From: Saposhnikovia divaricata
Lineage: Eukaryota > Streptophyta > Magnoliopsida > Apiales > Apiaceae
Direction: 5' to 3'
DNA length: 64,000 bases
NCBI GenBank assembly: GCA_036435485.1
Contig: CM071595.1
Location: 5,818,001 to 5,882,000, forward strand
Positions 1 through 10,512 of this stretch are shown here, piece after piece (the first letter of the stretch is position 1; every line of letters starts with the position of its first letter). Both the position numbers and the translations under genes were made by a program. Below the pieces are notes generated by a model that saw only the letters and a list, made by a program, of their open reading frames with translations, was not told the DNA's origin and did not search any database.

Positions 1-180
1 TAATCAGGCACACGAAATGCCGTATTAGCTGGTGATACGGCACACGAAATACCATATTAGCTGCTGATACAACTCACGAAACGCCGTATTAGCCGTTGAC
101 ACTTTACACGAAATGCCGTATTAAATCGATAAATAGGACCAAACAAGCTCAAATGTCGTTATTTTGGTAATTTTTTCTAA
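1..180. repeat. Degenerate CACGAAAT/CCGTATTAG short-repeat block
   Basis: Four or more imperfect copies of a roughly 30-40 bp unit with the core CACGAAATGCCGTATTAG follow one another. The block then passes into a tail (AAATAGGACC, then GCTCAAATG, then TATTTTGGTAATTTT) that recurs at the end of the block near 11.05-11.44 kb. It is non-coding and of unknown nature. It begins at the window edge, so its true start is not visible. Confidence 0.6.
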
Positions 181-1125
181 AAATGTACCTTAATGTTTTA
201 GAATCTATATTATTATATAATATCAATCGCTACAGTATAAATTGATTTTACTTATTTATTCTTATTTAATGCTACATGTTATTTTTACTTTAATTATCCT
301 TATTTAATAAATTTGTCAAAAAAAGTATCCTTATTTAATTATTTATAGTTATTAATAATTAATAAATTTTCTTTTTCAGGTAAAACATATTACCTTTTTT
401 CTTTTCCAGTAGCTAATCATTTTTTTCCACGTAAAATACATTATCTTTTTTATTTTATCTAACTAAATTTTTTCCTTTTCTAAACACACTATAAGCAATT
501 TTATTTAATAAAATAAAAAATTATAATTATTAATATAATTACTAATTATTAACCAATTACCTTTTTCTGCTAAAATGCGTTAACTTTTCTATTTTTTGAT
601 TTTTTTCCCAGTATAACCTATTTAGGTAACTTTATTTAAATAAAATTATAATAACTAATAACTAACCGACTACATTTTTCAATTAAAACATGTCATTTTT
701 TCTCTATTTCCAAATTAAAGTCCATCATTTTCTAAAACAACATATATATAATTATTATCAAATCACATCATTTAAAATTTTAAACTTACAAAATTCATAT
801 ATCTATGCATTGCACGGATTTTAAACTAGTGTAATATAAAATTTGATTGAGTCATTTTTCTACTATTTAAAATTTTAGATGAACAAATTATTTAATTTGA
901 TATTGGAACTTTAGGTGATAAATGACTGAAATTCTACTCATAACCATCCTTAATATTCTCACAATTTATTATGAACATGAGATTTATTATGAATATTAAG
1001 ATAAATATTGATAATATTTTAAAATGGAAGGAAGTTTTTTTTTTTATGATTATATTTATCGCCTTTATCGAAAGGCAAAAGGTAGATAGGATCCACTACC
1101 TATCCAATCTCCAATGGGGTGAGCT
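181..1125. other. AT-rich intergenic DNA
   Basis: Very AT-rich sequence with many homopolymer runs. No supportable gene is visible. The only structured signal is a possible Helitron-type 3' end near 800-829. Confidence 0.7.
800..829 (+). mobile_element. Possible Helitron 3' end (weak)
   Basis: A GCATTGCACGG stretch followed by TTTTAAACTAG and then T resembles the hairpin-plus-CTAG 3' end of plant Helitrons, which insert before a T. The hairpin is degenerate here, unlike the better examples at 3866, 61235 and 61911. No 5' TC end was identified. Confidence 0.3.
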
Positions 1126-1507
1126 TTAGAGCAACTCCAATGCTCTTCCCTTTCTTTAATCCCTAAAATAGGGATTATTAAAAATATAGGTAATGAAAAT
1201 TATGTTTCACTCCAATCATATACCCTATATTCATACCCTATATTTTAAAAGTAATTTTTAGTGTAGTTTTTTGAAATTTAAATTTTGAATATTCTTATAA
1301 ATTAACCAATGAGGTGGAGGAAAGATGAGGTGGAGGATATAGGGGATCTAATTTTGATCTCTCAAATAAGGGGTTATATTTTCTCTCCCCTAAAAAATAA
1401 AGGGGATGAGGGGTAGGGTTGGAGCTTTATTTTTAAACTAAAATCCCTATATTTGTCCACTTAGGCACATTATAGGTAAGGAACATGTATGGTTGGAGTT
1501 GCTCTAA
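1126..1507. mobile_element. MITE-like element, GAGCAACTCCAA terminal repeats
   Basis: The terminal inverted repeats are GAGCAACTCCAATG at the left and its near-complement TTGGAGTTGCTC at the right. They are flanked by TTA and TAA, compatible with a 3-bp TWA target site of the PIF/Harbinger type with one mismatch. The roughly 380-bp interior is AT-rich with no ORF. It abuts the next MITE and shares its TAA. Confidence 0.6.
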
Positions 1508-2265
1508 GAGCATCTCCAATGCAACCGCTCCCTTACCTATAATCTGCCACGCTGGAAGGTTTTAGGGGTTTTTCCCCAAAAATTCATCTCCAACGGTCCT
1601 CCTCCTTCCCTAAAATTTTTAGGTGAGAGAATGTAGAACCCCTTATTTGAGGGATGAAAATTGATCCCCTATATGCTGCCATGTCATCTCCCGCTGCTCT
1701 TTCCTACAACTTTTCATCTCTCCGGCCGGTTCAAGTGTTCAGTGTGTTTATATATACGTACACACTGTGTGTATGTTATATTAGCATATGTTTGGAATTT
1801 TGTTTTTGTTTTTTTCTTTCTGCTAAATTCCATTTTTTTTCTTCCCCTTTTTATTTTGTTACTTATGATTTTATTATAACATGTTAATGATTTAAAATTT
1901 AATATTGGGTAAATGAAGGATGTATAAGTAATTGGAAAAAATCACATAAATTATTGTAAAATTCTAATATTTTATAAAGTTATATTTAGAATATTTAAAT
2001 ATAAAAATATAGAAATGAATTTTAAAAAACTAGTATTTTATAAAATTAAATTGGGTAATATGATGGTTAGAATATGATCGTTGTAATAATAGTTGGCTTT
2101 TCAAATTTCAAAGAATTAATTAAACATACTTTTGAAAATTTAGGGAACCAATATAGGGATTACCATTGGAGTAAAATAGCTTTTTCGTTCCCTATATTTT
2201 AAGTAACCTTTATTTTACTATATTTTAGGGATCCAAAATAGGGAAGCCCGTTGGAGATACTCTAA
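1505..2265. mobile_element. MITE-like element with TAA target duplication
   Basis: The left end is TAA then GAGCATCTCCAATG; the right end is TTGGAGATACTC then TAA. The terminal repeats differ at one base over 12, and TAA flanks both sides as expected for a PIF/Harbinger-type insertion. The interior is about 755 bp and AT-rich. Short ORFs at 1654-1887 are low-complexity and I do not regard them as genes. It shares the ACTCCAA/TCTCCAA end motif with its left neighbour, so the two are probably related families. Confidence 0.65.
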
Positions 2266-3864
2266 GCCATCAACCCCCTCAACAACTCACTTTTTTTTTT
2301 TTAATAAAATGTACTTGCATAGTTGCATATATTAAATTACTTTCAAAACAAGATTACATAAGATAAAATTTGGAACAATATAATGCCACTCCAAAAAATT
2401 TGTTGTATAATATATAGTCTGTACTAACAAGTAGGTTACTATATTCGCAGATCGACCCACAAAAATAATTGACACATCCTCAAATTTTCTAATAATATGA
2501 TTACATTTTTCTACAATAATATCAAAAATAGATTTACCCCTATTATTTCAATGCATCCACCAGCAACTTCGATTCGAAGATACACTTTATCTCTCTGCAT
2601 TGACGCATCCATTCTAATGCCTCTCTCAAGCTCCAAACTTCTGCTGCTTCTCATACTTGTCTCGTGCCATGGAGTATATTTGTTGGAGCTCGAAGAAATT
2701 GACCACGGTCTACATTATGAAACGTTATGGCACAAATTTAGGACGAAAAATCTTAGAAAATTGACTATTACTTGGATTTAATTTGGTAAAAAAATATATC
2801 ACATTAGTATTTACTGTGGTTAGTTTTTAATTTGTTTATTACCAAAAAATTAATAAAAGTTAATAACACATTATTGCTTATAACAAATATCTATATTTGA
2901 TTAGCAACAAGTTACATACTATTTTTAGCAAAAAAAAAGTTACATACTATTGTTTATATACAACTTACTACTTGTTAGTGGATAAAGCACCCGAAAAGCC
3001 CATTTTTCATAAATTAATCTGAATCATTTTGTAAAACTTTATAATACCAAGTCCAAAGTTCAAAATTTTACAAACAATCATACACTTCAAAATATTTGGA
3101 AGATAATATTAGATAAAGTGTGACAAAATATAGCACTCATTATTCTGATAATGGTGTGCGCTTATCCCACTTTAGGAAGGATACAAAGTAGCAAAAAGGA
3201 TTTGAATTTACAAAATGTTTTTGGATGTATATTTTAAAGTGGCCCATCAAAAAATAGAATAAACCTAAATATTTCGATAAAGGCATATCACATTACTTAC
3301 TATCTAAATTCTAATGCATCGAAAGCATGTTGCTATGATGAGATTCGAGTAAAAAATGAGTGTAATGTATCACTGTAATATATTTGCATATACAGTACGT
3401 TAATGAAGCATGCTTTCGGTCCCAACTCCCAATTCACATGATCTGAAATTTTTTCTTTAACCAGTACGTAGGACATGTCAGTGGTCTATTAACAAGCAAC
3501 CTTCCAACATGCAATCATGCATCATATGAAACAAAATTGCGAAACATACATAGAATTTATCATTGTGATGTAGAATGTCTAAGACCAGTACAGATTGTAA
3601 GATTCCAGATAGGATCTAAAATGTTTTCACCAATGAGCACAAAATATAGATAGGAATCGAATGGAATCGAATCAATCTCCATCGCAATCTTGTTCACTTG
3701 ACCTACAAAGACCATATATTCTTAATTTAATTTCATAGCCGGTTCATGGATAAAGACTTCGACTAATTTAATTGACGAGCAATTAGGTGTTATATTGTAT
3801 TTTTCGTAATAGCCGATAAGCCGTGCTTCTCGTTTTTGACAAACATGTTTTAATTTTTTCTCAT
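2266..3864. other. AT-rich intergenic DNA, no gene seen
   Basis: There are poly-T and poly-A tracts and no recognisable domain. The longest reading frame (2497-2781) has biased, non-conserved-looking composition and no identifiable motif. Confidence 0.65.
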
Positions 3865-3865
3865 A

Positions 3866-3890
3866 CTAGCTTATAGCTAGTGCAAAGCAC
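3866..3890 (-). mobile_element. Helitron-like 3' terminus (minus strand)
   Basis: On the minus strand a GTGC-TTT-GCAC hairpin is followed about 10 bases later by CTAG and then T, the arrangement of plant Helitron 3' ends. The body would extend to the right. No matching 5' end was found by eye, so this is a terminus call only. Confidence 0.5.
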
Positions 3891-4632
3891 AAGTTGTTTT
3901 ATAAATATTTATTAATTCAACTTTACAATAAATAATTTGAAATACAGAGATGCTGCAAGAAATAAATAATTTACGAAAATTCAACTCCATACGAGTACAA
4001 ATCTCCTACAGCTCATTTGACAGTTTGTACAGCTCATGCAAATCTCCTATTTTTACCCTTGGTTACAATTTTAAACAACTCAATCCGTCGATCATCCACA
4101 TTTTCTTTTTGAGATGGACAATGAGCTCCGCAACCAATCCAGTAGCTGCAAGGGACATACAAGGGCTTGGTCTCGTGATGATCTTTCACTATGACAATCT
4201 AACATTCCATCAAAACAACAAACCATTAGTCATGTTTCACAATCACAGCTACTAAAATAGACTATCTTATTGACAAAACTACAGCCGGTGCAATAAAGGA
4301 AGAAAGTGGAGAAGACTACGATTGTTTTTTACAGGTACTACAAACGATTTTAGTGACAAAAATATAACCCGTGCAATACATGAGAATATATACATGTATA
4401 TACCAAAGGAAGAAAGTGGAGAAGACGATGATGGTAAATTTGGGGTGGAGAAGGAGGGGGGGGGGGGGGTTTCAAAAAGGAAGAAGGAGATACAGAAGAA
4501 TAAACACACGGTACAGAAGAATTGATGTTCATATTTGACTTGACAATAATACAATCACAGCCAATAAGTTCTAAATATTTTTAGACTTATTTTTCTCTTT
4601 TTATAGCTAAAATTTATATGTTGATAATAACA
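3891..4632. repeat. Degraded left-most array unit without tRNA; includes a G14 run
   Basis: The blocks at about 4322-4550 (GATTTTAGTGACAA, then CCCGTGCAATACATGAG, then GGAAGAAAGTGGAGAAGAC) recur after and before tRNA genes elsewhere in the array, for example at 12720-12850. This is therefore a diverged unit of the same tandem family. A run of 14 G lies at 4456-4469. Reading frames here are not conserved between units. Confidence 0.55.
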
Positions 4633-4712
4633 GTCAGGATGGCCGAGTGGTCTAAGGTGCTTGGTTAAGGTCCGAGTCCCCCGGGGCGTGGGTTCGAATC
4701 CCACTCCTGACA
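4633..4712 (+). tRNA. tRNA-Leu (anticodon AAG)
   Basis: Acceptor stem GTCAGGA pairs with TCCTGAC and the discriminator base is A (4712). The A-box is TGGCCGAGTGG and the T-arm is GTGGG-TTCGAAT-CCCAC. The anticodon stem CTTGG/CCGAG closes the loop TTAAGGT, with anticodon AAG at 4667-4669. The variable region is 11 nt and can form a 3-bp stem. No intron is present. A T6 Pol III terminator follows, and an AT-rich TATA-like tract with AACA lies just upstream, as in plant tRNA genes. It decodes CUU/CUC after A34 modification. Confidence 0.9.
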
Positions 4713-4952
4713 CTTATTCTTTTTTAGAAGTACTTTCTTTGACAACATTATAACTCGTGCAGTATATGAAAATATATATCTAACAAAAAAATAATTTTGA
4801 TACTTCAATAAAATTCCAGGAAGAGTTTTACTTTTATTAAGGATTTGCCACGTACATGATAATACAACCGTCAACTATATAACCCAAATATTAGGATTCT
4901 TCACTCTTAACTTCTTCTCTAATAATTCAAACATTGATTTCTAGATTATTTT

Positions 4953-5048
4953 TCAATTGCTTTCCAACGACTCATCGCCAGAGGTATTGCAATCAAAAGC
5001 CTCATTCATGCCAACAATCTCCACAATTGGTTTGTGGGTCTCCTTTAA
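4953..5048 (-). pseudogene. 3'-terminal coding exon fragment, copy a (unknown gene)
   Basis: A minus-strand reading frame ends with VEIVGMNEAFDCNTSGDES and a TGA stop at 4953-4955. The same peptide, with mostly conservative changes, recurs at 10413 (VEIIGMNDAFDCNISGDDS). This implies a once-translated C-terminal exon duplicated along with the tRNA genes. An acceptor-like AG lies near 5043. The gene is not recognised; the peptide is acidic with no motif I can name. Whether this copy is expressed cannot be judged. Confidence 0.5.
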
Positions 5049-5407
5049 TGGATTTGTATACATGTTTATATACAAAAGGAAGGAGTGGAGAAGATCCTGG
5101 TGTGGACAACCAAGGCGGGGCAGGAGAGGGGAAGAAGAACACTGCTTGGTGATGTACATACAGAAGAATACACACTCGTTAGTCGATACAGAAGAATTGA
5201 CGATGCTATGCCTATATGTACATGTGTGAACATATATACTACGATACATATAACTCCACCTTACTGCCACCACATACTTCATATTTGACTTGACAAAAGT
5301 TAACAATACTATCACTACACATATATTATATATTTTTTATAAACTATTTTCCTTTTCATAACAAAAAAGTAAAATTTTATACTTAAAATTACACTTTGTT
5401 AACAACA
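5049..5407. repeat. Array spacer unit upstream of tRNA-Leu(CAG)
   Basis: This spacer is shared with 10505-10839 and 11930-12244. It has a GGAGAAGATCCTGGTGTGG core, then GAATTGACGATGCTATGC, then CTCCACCTTACTGCCACCAC, and an AT-rich Pol III promoter tract ending in TTAACAACA. Small ORFs on both strands are artefacts of this repeat and are not conserved in frame. Confidence 0.7.
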
Positions 5408-5487
5408 GTCAGGATGGCTGAGTGGTCCAAGGCGCCTGGTTCAGGTCCAGGTCCCCCGGGGCGTGGGTTCGAATCCCACTCCTGACA
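5408..5487 (+). tRNA. tRNA-Leu (anticodon CAG)
   Basis: The cloverleaf is complete: acceptor GTCAGGA/TCCTGAC, discriminator A, T-arm GTGGG/CCCAC. The anticodon stem CCTGG/CCAGG is fully paired, with anticodon CAG at 5442-5444. The D-arm differs from its neighbours by one C-to-T change (GGCTGAG), leaving a G-T pair. Upstream is TTAACAACA; downstream T runs (TTT, then TTTT) serve as a modest terminator. It decodes CUG. Confidence 0.9.
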
Positions 5488-5957
5488 AATCTTTGTTTCT
5501 TTTATACTACCAAGTACCAACCATTTTATTGACAAAATTATAACCCATGCAAACTTGAAAATATATTCCAATAATTATAATTGTATTAAGGTTATACATA
5601 TATGAAACACATGCTTTACTCACCTAAAAATACATTGAAGACCATCACTATCCAATACTGATTAGTGATTACCAACGGTTTTGTTGATAGGATTACAACC
5701 ATGCAAAACATGGACATATACATTATCTTTAATTTTTTTTAATATAATATTTCTATTCTGGTGTGGAAAAAGGTGGAGGGGGATTGTCAAAAAGGGTTGT
5801 GCGTTACTAGGTGACACATATCAAACAGATACAGGCACAAGAAAAGAAGAGTTGTAAATGCTATGCATGTATTGACAGACAGTAAATTTAGTCACAAGCT
5901 GATTTTTTTAGACTTGTTCTTTTCTTTTTATATTTAAAATTTATACTTTGTTAACAA

Positions 5958-6037
5958 GTCAGGATGGCCGAGTGGTCTAAGGCGCTTGGTTAAGGTCCAA
6001 GTCCCCCGGGGCGTGGGTTCGAATCCCACTTCTTAAT
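5958..6037 (+). pseudogene. tRNA-Leu (AAG) with damaged 3' acceptor strand
   Basis: The D-arm, anticodon arm (CTTGG/CCAAG, anticodon AAG at 5992-5994), variable region and T-arm match the intact copies. The 3' acceptor strand has become TTCTTAA instead of TCCTGAC. That gives two mismatches at and near the acceptor end and a lost A discriminator. A and B boxes and a T6 run remain, so it may still be transcribed, but aminoacylation is doubtful. Confidence 0.75.
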
Positions 6038-6142
6038 TTTTTCCTTTTACCCTACCAACAATTTAATTCAAAAAATTACAACCTGTGCAAACATGAAAAT
6101 AGTTACATTTTAAAGAAAAATCATTAATGTTCCATGATCAAA
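6038..6142. repeat. Array spacer downstream of the tRNA-Leu(AAG) pseudogene
   Basis: The post-tRNA block (CTACCAACAATTT, then ACAACCTGTGCAAACATG) matches the sequence after the other tRNA genes. It ends where the 1.7-kb tandem duplication begins. Confidence 0.6.
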
Positions 6143-6154
6143 TAGAAACCACCC

Positions 6155-6383
6155 TTACTCTAGAAACTAGAAACTATTATCCCCACCCCCTATTTTATAC
6201 ATCCACTCCTAGATGACATCACCACGACATCACCCACCTCCTATATGACATCATCCACCCTCATATGACATAACCATGACATCACCAACACCATGACATC
6301 ACCAACCAGGGTCCCACACCCAGCCCCACCATGACATCATAATGACATCACCCACCCCCTATTTTACACTAGTTTCTAGATTA
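6155..6383. mobile_element. Small inverted-repeat element rich in TGACATCA motifs
   Basis: The ends TACTCTAGAAACTAG and CTAGTTTCTAGATTA are near-perfect inverted repeats, and CCACCCCCTATTTTA also recurs internally. The middle holds about seven GACATCA motifs, mostly ATGACATCA. Size and structure fit a MITE-like or foldback element. A second copy sits in the tandem duplication at about 7893-8121. Confidence 0.55.
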
Positions 6384-6914
6384 AGTTGGTTTCTTTTGGA
6401 CTAGGACCTAAACATATATCAAACACATGTTGTGTTCACCTAAAATATACAATGATGACCATCACTATTCAATACTGATTGCGAACGGTTTATTTGATAA
6501 AATTATAAGTTATAATTTTGCAATTTTAAATTTTTTAATAAAATATTTCTATTCTGGTATGGAAAAAGGTGGTGGTGGAGGGGAATTGTAAAAAAGGGTA
6601 TTGACGCGTTTCTTGGTGACACATATCAGACAGATACACACACATATGACGGAAGTCTAATAAATGCTATATACATTGAAGGACGGTAAATTTAGTCAAA
6701 TAGGCTGTAAGCTGAATTTAAAAAGTGAGGCATAAATTTCAATAACTTAATTGAGCTTGCTATTTTACTTGAAAAAACAATATTTCCCTCACTATATGTA
6801 GTTCCAATTTTTTTTCTTTGTCATCTATCTGATGACTTTAAAATTATACTTGCAACCTTTTTTTTTTTTTTGACAAAATACTTGCAACCTATTAATAAGC
6901 AACAATTAACAACA

Positions 6915-7000
6915 GTCTGGATGACCGACTGGTGTTAGGCGCCTGATTAATGTTTTGGTCCTCTATCCAGTGATGTACGGCGCCTGTCCTAGTACAGCTT
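6915..7000 (+). pseudogene. Degenerate tRNA-Leu-like sequence, copy 1
   Basis: It starts after AACAACA like the real genes, with GTCTGGATGACCGACTGG in place of GTCAGGATGGCCGAGTGG and then GGCGCCTGATTAA. The T-arm and 3' acceptor are no longer recognisable, so this is a tRNA relic. Confidence 0.6.
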
Positions 7001-7304
7001 CTAAAGAAATAAGGCAGTAACATAACACACATCATTATTGCAAAGTAATGTGATGTCAAATTACCTTTTCTCATTTCAGCATGAACGATGATCTAACTCT
7101 GGTACGAGAGTGGTACTTTATATATGTGCAAAAACGACCGCAACATTACCTGAATTCAAATTATCAAGCATTCAGTATGTTACGAAACATCAGAAAACTA
7201 TTTTGCTATCCCCTATTAAGGAGCAGTAATACAGTCACAAGATCTAAGTTGGGTTAAAAATCTTAAACGCAATGGTAGCAAAATGCAAGAAACATAAAGC
7301 TTAC

Positions 7305-7394
7305 TTCTCTTCCGAGTTTGTTTAGCCCTCCACCTGCGCCAATATGTAGGTAACTAATTGACAGTTTTTCAAGCACAGCAGCTGACTTCTTCAC
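7305..7394 (-). pseudogene. 90-nt phase-0 exon, copy 1 (unknown gene)
   Basis: On the minus strand a TACAG acceptor precedes 30 uninterrupted codons (beginning VKKSAAVLEKLSISYLHIG and ending NKLGRE), followed by a GTAAGC donor. The length is a multiple of three with matching phases. The copy at 9011-9100 differs by a synonymous Gly codon change. I do not recognise the protein. It looks like an internal exon of a host gene duplicated within the array; no neighbouring exon is evident, so it is treated as a fragment. Confidence 0.5.
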
Positions 7395-7892
7395 CTGTAC
7401 TGTAACACGATAATAGTCAAACTACTAATAAAGAGCTGAAACGTATTAAGGCAGAATTCTAGCAGTATCCTTATGACCAAATAAGCTGGTGACGGTAGTA
7501 TAATATCAAAGGAAACAAGAATAATCTAAAAGGCAACACGCAATATTATACTTTAAACAGCGGACTGCAACCACCCCTAATATTGAGTTATTATTTTTGT
7601 GCAAGTAAAAACTCACTAAAAGAAGTAACAAAAATGGCAGAGTCTAGAATCAGATCCGGGTAAACAGATATGTTCAAGCAGAAAAAGAGAAAACCATCCC
7701 CACCCCAAGGATGCAAAGCAACTTTGAAGACAACACAAGAACAAGACCGTCGAGAACTTCACCGACATATAAGTATATTACATCAAAGAACCAACAGGCT
7801 TAAATGATAATTGATGTATAATGTGATGCTTACGAGACTAAGGCAGCTCTCGCCCCTCAGCATCTCCAACACCCTTACTCTAGAAACCACCC

Positions 7893-8121
7893 TTACTCTA
7901 GAAACTAGAAACTATTATCCCCACCCCCTATTTTATACATCCACTCCTAGATGACATCACCACGACATCACCCATCTCCTATATGACATCATCCACCCTC
8001 ATATGACATAACCATGACATCACCAACACCATGACATCACCAACCAGGGTCCCACACCCAGCCCCACCATGACATCATAATGACATCACCCACCCCCTAT
8101 TTTACACTAGTTTCTAGATTA
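7893..8121. mobile_element. Small inverted-repeat element, second copy
   Basis: Copy of the TGACATCA-rich inverted-repeat element at 6155-6383, carried inside the tandem duplication rather than by independent insertion. Confidence 0.5.
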
Positions 8122-8620
8122 AGTTGGTTTCTTTTGGACTAGGACCTAAACATATATCAAACACATGTTGTATTCACCTAAAATATACAATGATGACCAT
8201 CACTATTCAATACTGATTGCCAACGGTTTATTTGATAAAATTATAAGTTATAATTTTGCAATTTTAAATTTTTTAATAAAATATTTCTATTCTGGTATGG
8301 AAAAAGGTGGTGGTGGAGGGGAATTGTAAAAAAGGGTATTGACGCGTTTCTTGGTGACACATATCAGACAGATACACACACATATGACGGAAGTCTAATA
8401 AATGCTATATACATTGAAGGACGGTAAATTTAGTCAAATAGGCTGTAAGCTGAATTTAAAAAGTGAGGCATAAATTTCAATAACTTAATTGAGCTTGCTA
8501 TTTTACTTGAAAAAACAATATTTCCCTCACTATATGTAGTTCCAATTTTTTTTCTTTGTCATCTATCTGATGACTTTAAAATTATACTTGCAACCTATTA
8601 ATAAGCAACAATTAACAACA

Positions 8621-8706
8621 GTCTGGATGACCGACTGGTGTTAGGCGCCTGATTAATGTTTTGGTCCTCTATCCAGTGGTGTACGGCGCCTGTCCTAGTA
8701 CAGCTT
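8621..8706 (+). pseudogene. Degenerate tRNA-Leu-like sequence, copy 2
   Basis: Counterpart of the relic at 6915 within the duplicated segment, with the same loss of T-arm and 3' acceptor. Confidence 0.6.
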
Positions 8707-9010
8707 CTAAAGCAATAAGGCAGTAACATAACACACATCATTATTGCAAAGTAATGTGATGTCAAATTACCTTTTCTCATTTCAGCATGAACGATGATCT
8801 AACTCTGGTACGAGAGTGGTACTTTATATATGTGCAAAAACGACCGCAACATTACCTGAATTCAAATTATCAAGCATTCAGTATGTTACGAAACATCAGA
8901 AAACTATTTTGCTATCCCCTATTAAGGAGCAGTAATACAGTCACAAGATCTAAGTTGGGTTAAAAATCTTAAACGCAATGGTAGCAAAATGCAAGAAACA
9001 TAAAGCTTAC

Positions 9011-9100
9011 TTCTCTTCCGAGTTTGTTTAGCCCTCCACCTGCCCCAATATGTAGGTAACTAATTGACAGTTTTTCAAGCACAGCAGCTGACTTCTTCAC
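9011..9100 (-). pseudogene. 90-nt phase-0 exon, copy 2 (unknown gene)
   Basis: Duplicate of the exon at 7305-7394, with acceptor, donor and the 30-codon frame preserved. The one visible difference (Gly GGC to GGG) is synonymous. Confidence 0.5.
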
Positions 9101-9670
9101 CTGTACTGTAACACGATAATAGTCAAACTACTAATAAAGAGCTGAAACGTATTAAGGCAGAATTCTAGCAGTATCCTTATGACCAAATAAGCTGGTGACG
9201 GTAGTATAATATCAAAGGAAACAAGAATAATCTAAAAGGCAACACGCAATATTATACTTTAAACAGCGGACTGCAACCACCCCTAATATTGAGTTATTAT
9301 TTTTGTGCAAGTAAAAACTCACTAAAAGAAGTAACAAAAATGGCAGAGTCTAGAATCAGATCCGGGTAAACAGATATGTTCAAGCAGAAAAAGAGAAAAC
9401 CATCCCCACCCCAAGGATGCAAAGCAACTTTGAAGACAACACAAGAACAAGACCGTCGAGAACTTCACCGACATATAAGTATATTACATCAAAGAACCAA
9501 CAGGCTTAAATGATAATTGATGTATAATGTGATGCTTACGAGACTAAGGCAGCTCTCGCCCCTCAGCATCTCCAACAACTAAAAAGAAGGCTTAGTTTTT
9601 ATGGACTTCTTCTATTTTAAGAACTAAAAAGAAAAAATTAATAGTAAAAAATCATACTTTGTTAACAACA

Positions 9671-9750
9671 GTCAGAATGGCCGAGCGGTCCAAGGCGTCC
9701 GGCTTAAGTCCGGTTCCTACGGGGCGTGGGTTCGAATCCCACTTCTGACG
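9671..9750 (+). tRNA. tRNA-Leu (anticodon UAA), discriminator G
   Basis: Acceptor GTCAGAA/TTCTGAC; A-box TGGCCGAGCGG; T-arm GTGGG-TTCGAAT-CCCAC. Anticodon stem CCGG/CCGG closes loop CTTAAGT, with anticodon TAA at 9705-9707. The first stem pair is T-T. Upstream TTGTTAACAACA and a downstream T7 run are present. The discriminator base is G (9750), whereas the sister gene at 12623 has A. Leucyl-tRNA synthetases generally require A73, so charging of this copy is uncertain. It decodes UUA. Confidence 0.85.
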
Positions 9751-10092
9751 CACATTTTTTTGTGTGTTTTTTAATATATATAAAAAAGGAAGAAAGTGGA
9801 GAAGACAATGACGGTAAACCTGGGTGGAGAACTAAGGTGGACGAGTATAGAGTTGTGACAGAAGGAAGAAGAGAACTGACTGGTGATGTATTATGCATAT
9901 CATAAGGTTACAGTTATACACACAAGATACAAAAGACTTCCCCGTTGTCCAACTTATTATTATTACAAGTTCATATTTGACTTGACAAAAGTTAATACTA
10001 CAACCACTACCCATAATTTCTAAAATTTTTATAGACTTTTATAACGAAAAGGTAAAATTACATACTTAAAAATTACAATTTATTAACAAACA
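9751..10092. repeat. Array spacer between tRNA-Leu(UAA) and tRNA-Leu(CAG)
   Basis: Homologous to 12703-13100: GGAAGAAAGTGGAGAAGACAATGACGG-type block, then GAACTGACTGGTGATGTATT, then the AT-rich promoter tract ending TTAACAAACA. No gene seen. Confidence 0.7.
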
Positions 10093-10172
10093 GTCAGGAT
10101 GGCCGAGTGGTCTAAGGCGCCTGGTTCAGGTCCAGGTCCCCCGGGGCGTGGGTTCGAATCCCACTCCTGACA
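10093..10172 (+). tRNA. tRNA-Leu (anticodon CAG)
   Basis: A perfect cloverleaf: acceptor GTCAGGA/TCCTGAC, discriminator A, anticodon stem CCTGG/CCAGG, anticodon CAG at 10127-10129, T-arm intact, 11-nt variable region, no intron. A T7 terminator follows. Nearly identical to the gene at 5408. Confidence 0.92.
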
Positions 10173-10412
10173 CTTAATTTTTTTAAAAGTGCTTCGTTTG
10201 ACAACATCACCCGTGCAATACATGATAATATACAACATAACATTTATTTTACAACTTAAATAAACTTCCAGGAGAAGTTATAGATTATTAAGGATTTTCC
10301 ATGTACATGAGTCATGACAATAAATAGTCGTCAATTATAAAACCCAAATATTAAGGTTCTTCATTCTTAACTTCTTCTCTAATAAATCAATCACTGATTT
10401 CTATATTAACTT

Positions 10413-10512
10413 TCAATTGCTTTCCGATGAATCATCACCAGAGATATTGCAATCAAAAGCATCATTCATGCCAATTATCTCCACCATTGGTTTGTGGGAC
10501 TCCTTTACATGG
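10413..10512 (-). pseudogene. 3'-terminal coding exon fragment, copy b (unknown gene)
   Basis: The minus-strand frame ends VEIIGMNDAFDCNISGDDS and then TGA at 10413-10415. It is a homologue of the fragment at 4953 with mostly conservative replacements (V/I, E/D). That suggests the ancestral exon was under protein-level selection before or between duplications. The gene is unrecognised. Confidence 0.5.

Larger units (their letters stand above)
6143..7870. repeat. 1.7-kb tandem duplication, copy 1
   Basis: This segment is repeated in direct orientation at 7881-9576 with only a few visible substitutions. Copy 1 carries 32 extra bases near 6860-6890 (a T-rich run and a repeated ACTTGCAACC). It contains a small MITE, a degenerate tRNA-like sequence and a 90-nt exon. 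High identity points to recent unequal exchange or slippage. Confidence 0.9.
7881..9576. repeat. 1.7-kb tandem duplication, copy 2
   Basis: Direct repeat of 6143-7870, offset 1738 at the left and 1706 at the right because of a 32-bp indel. The two copies are separated by 10 bp that duplicate ACCCTTACTC from the repeat's own start. Contents are the same: MITE, tRNA relic and 90-nt exon. Confidence 0.9.

Noticed and set aside
2497..2781. 94-codon plus-strand ORF
   Set aside because: No motif, AT-rich context and no homologue elsewhere in the window; compatible with chance.
4953..5315. 120-codon minus-strand ORF as a gene
   Set aside because: Only its last 25-30 codons are conserved in the paralogous units; the rest is spacer repeat read in a non-conserved frame.
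6190..6360. Canonical CRE/bZIP site cluster
   Set aside because: The motif is TGACATCA, not TGACGTCA, and is confined to a small repeat element; reported as an observation only.
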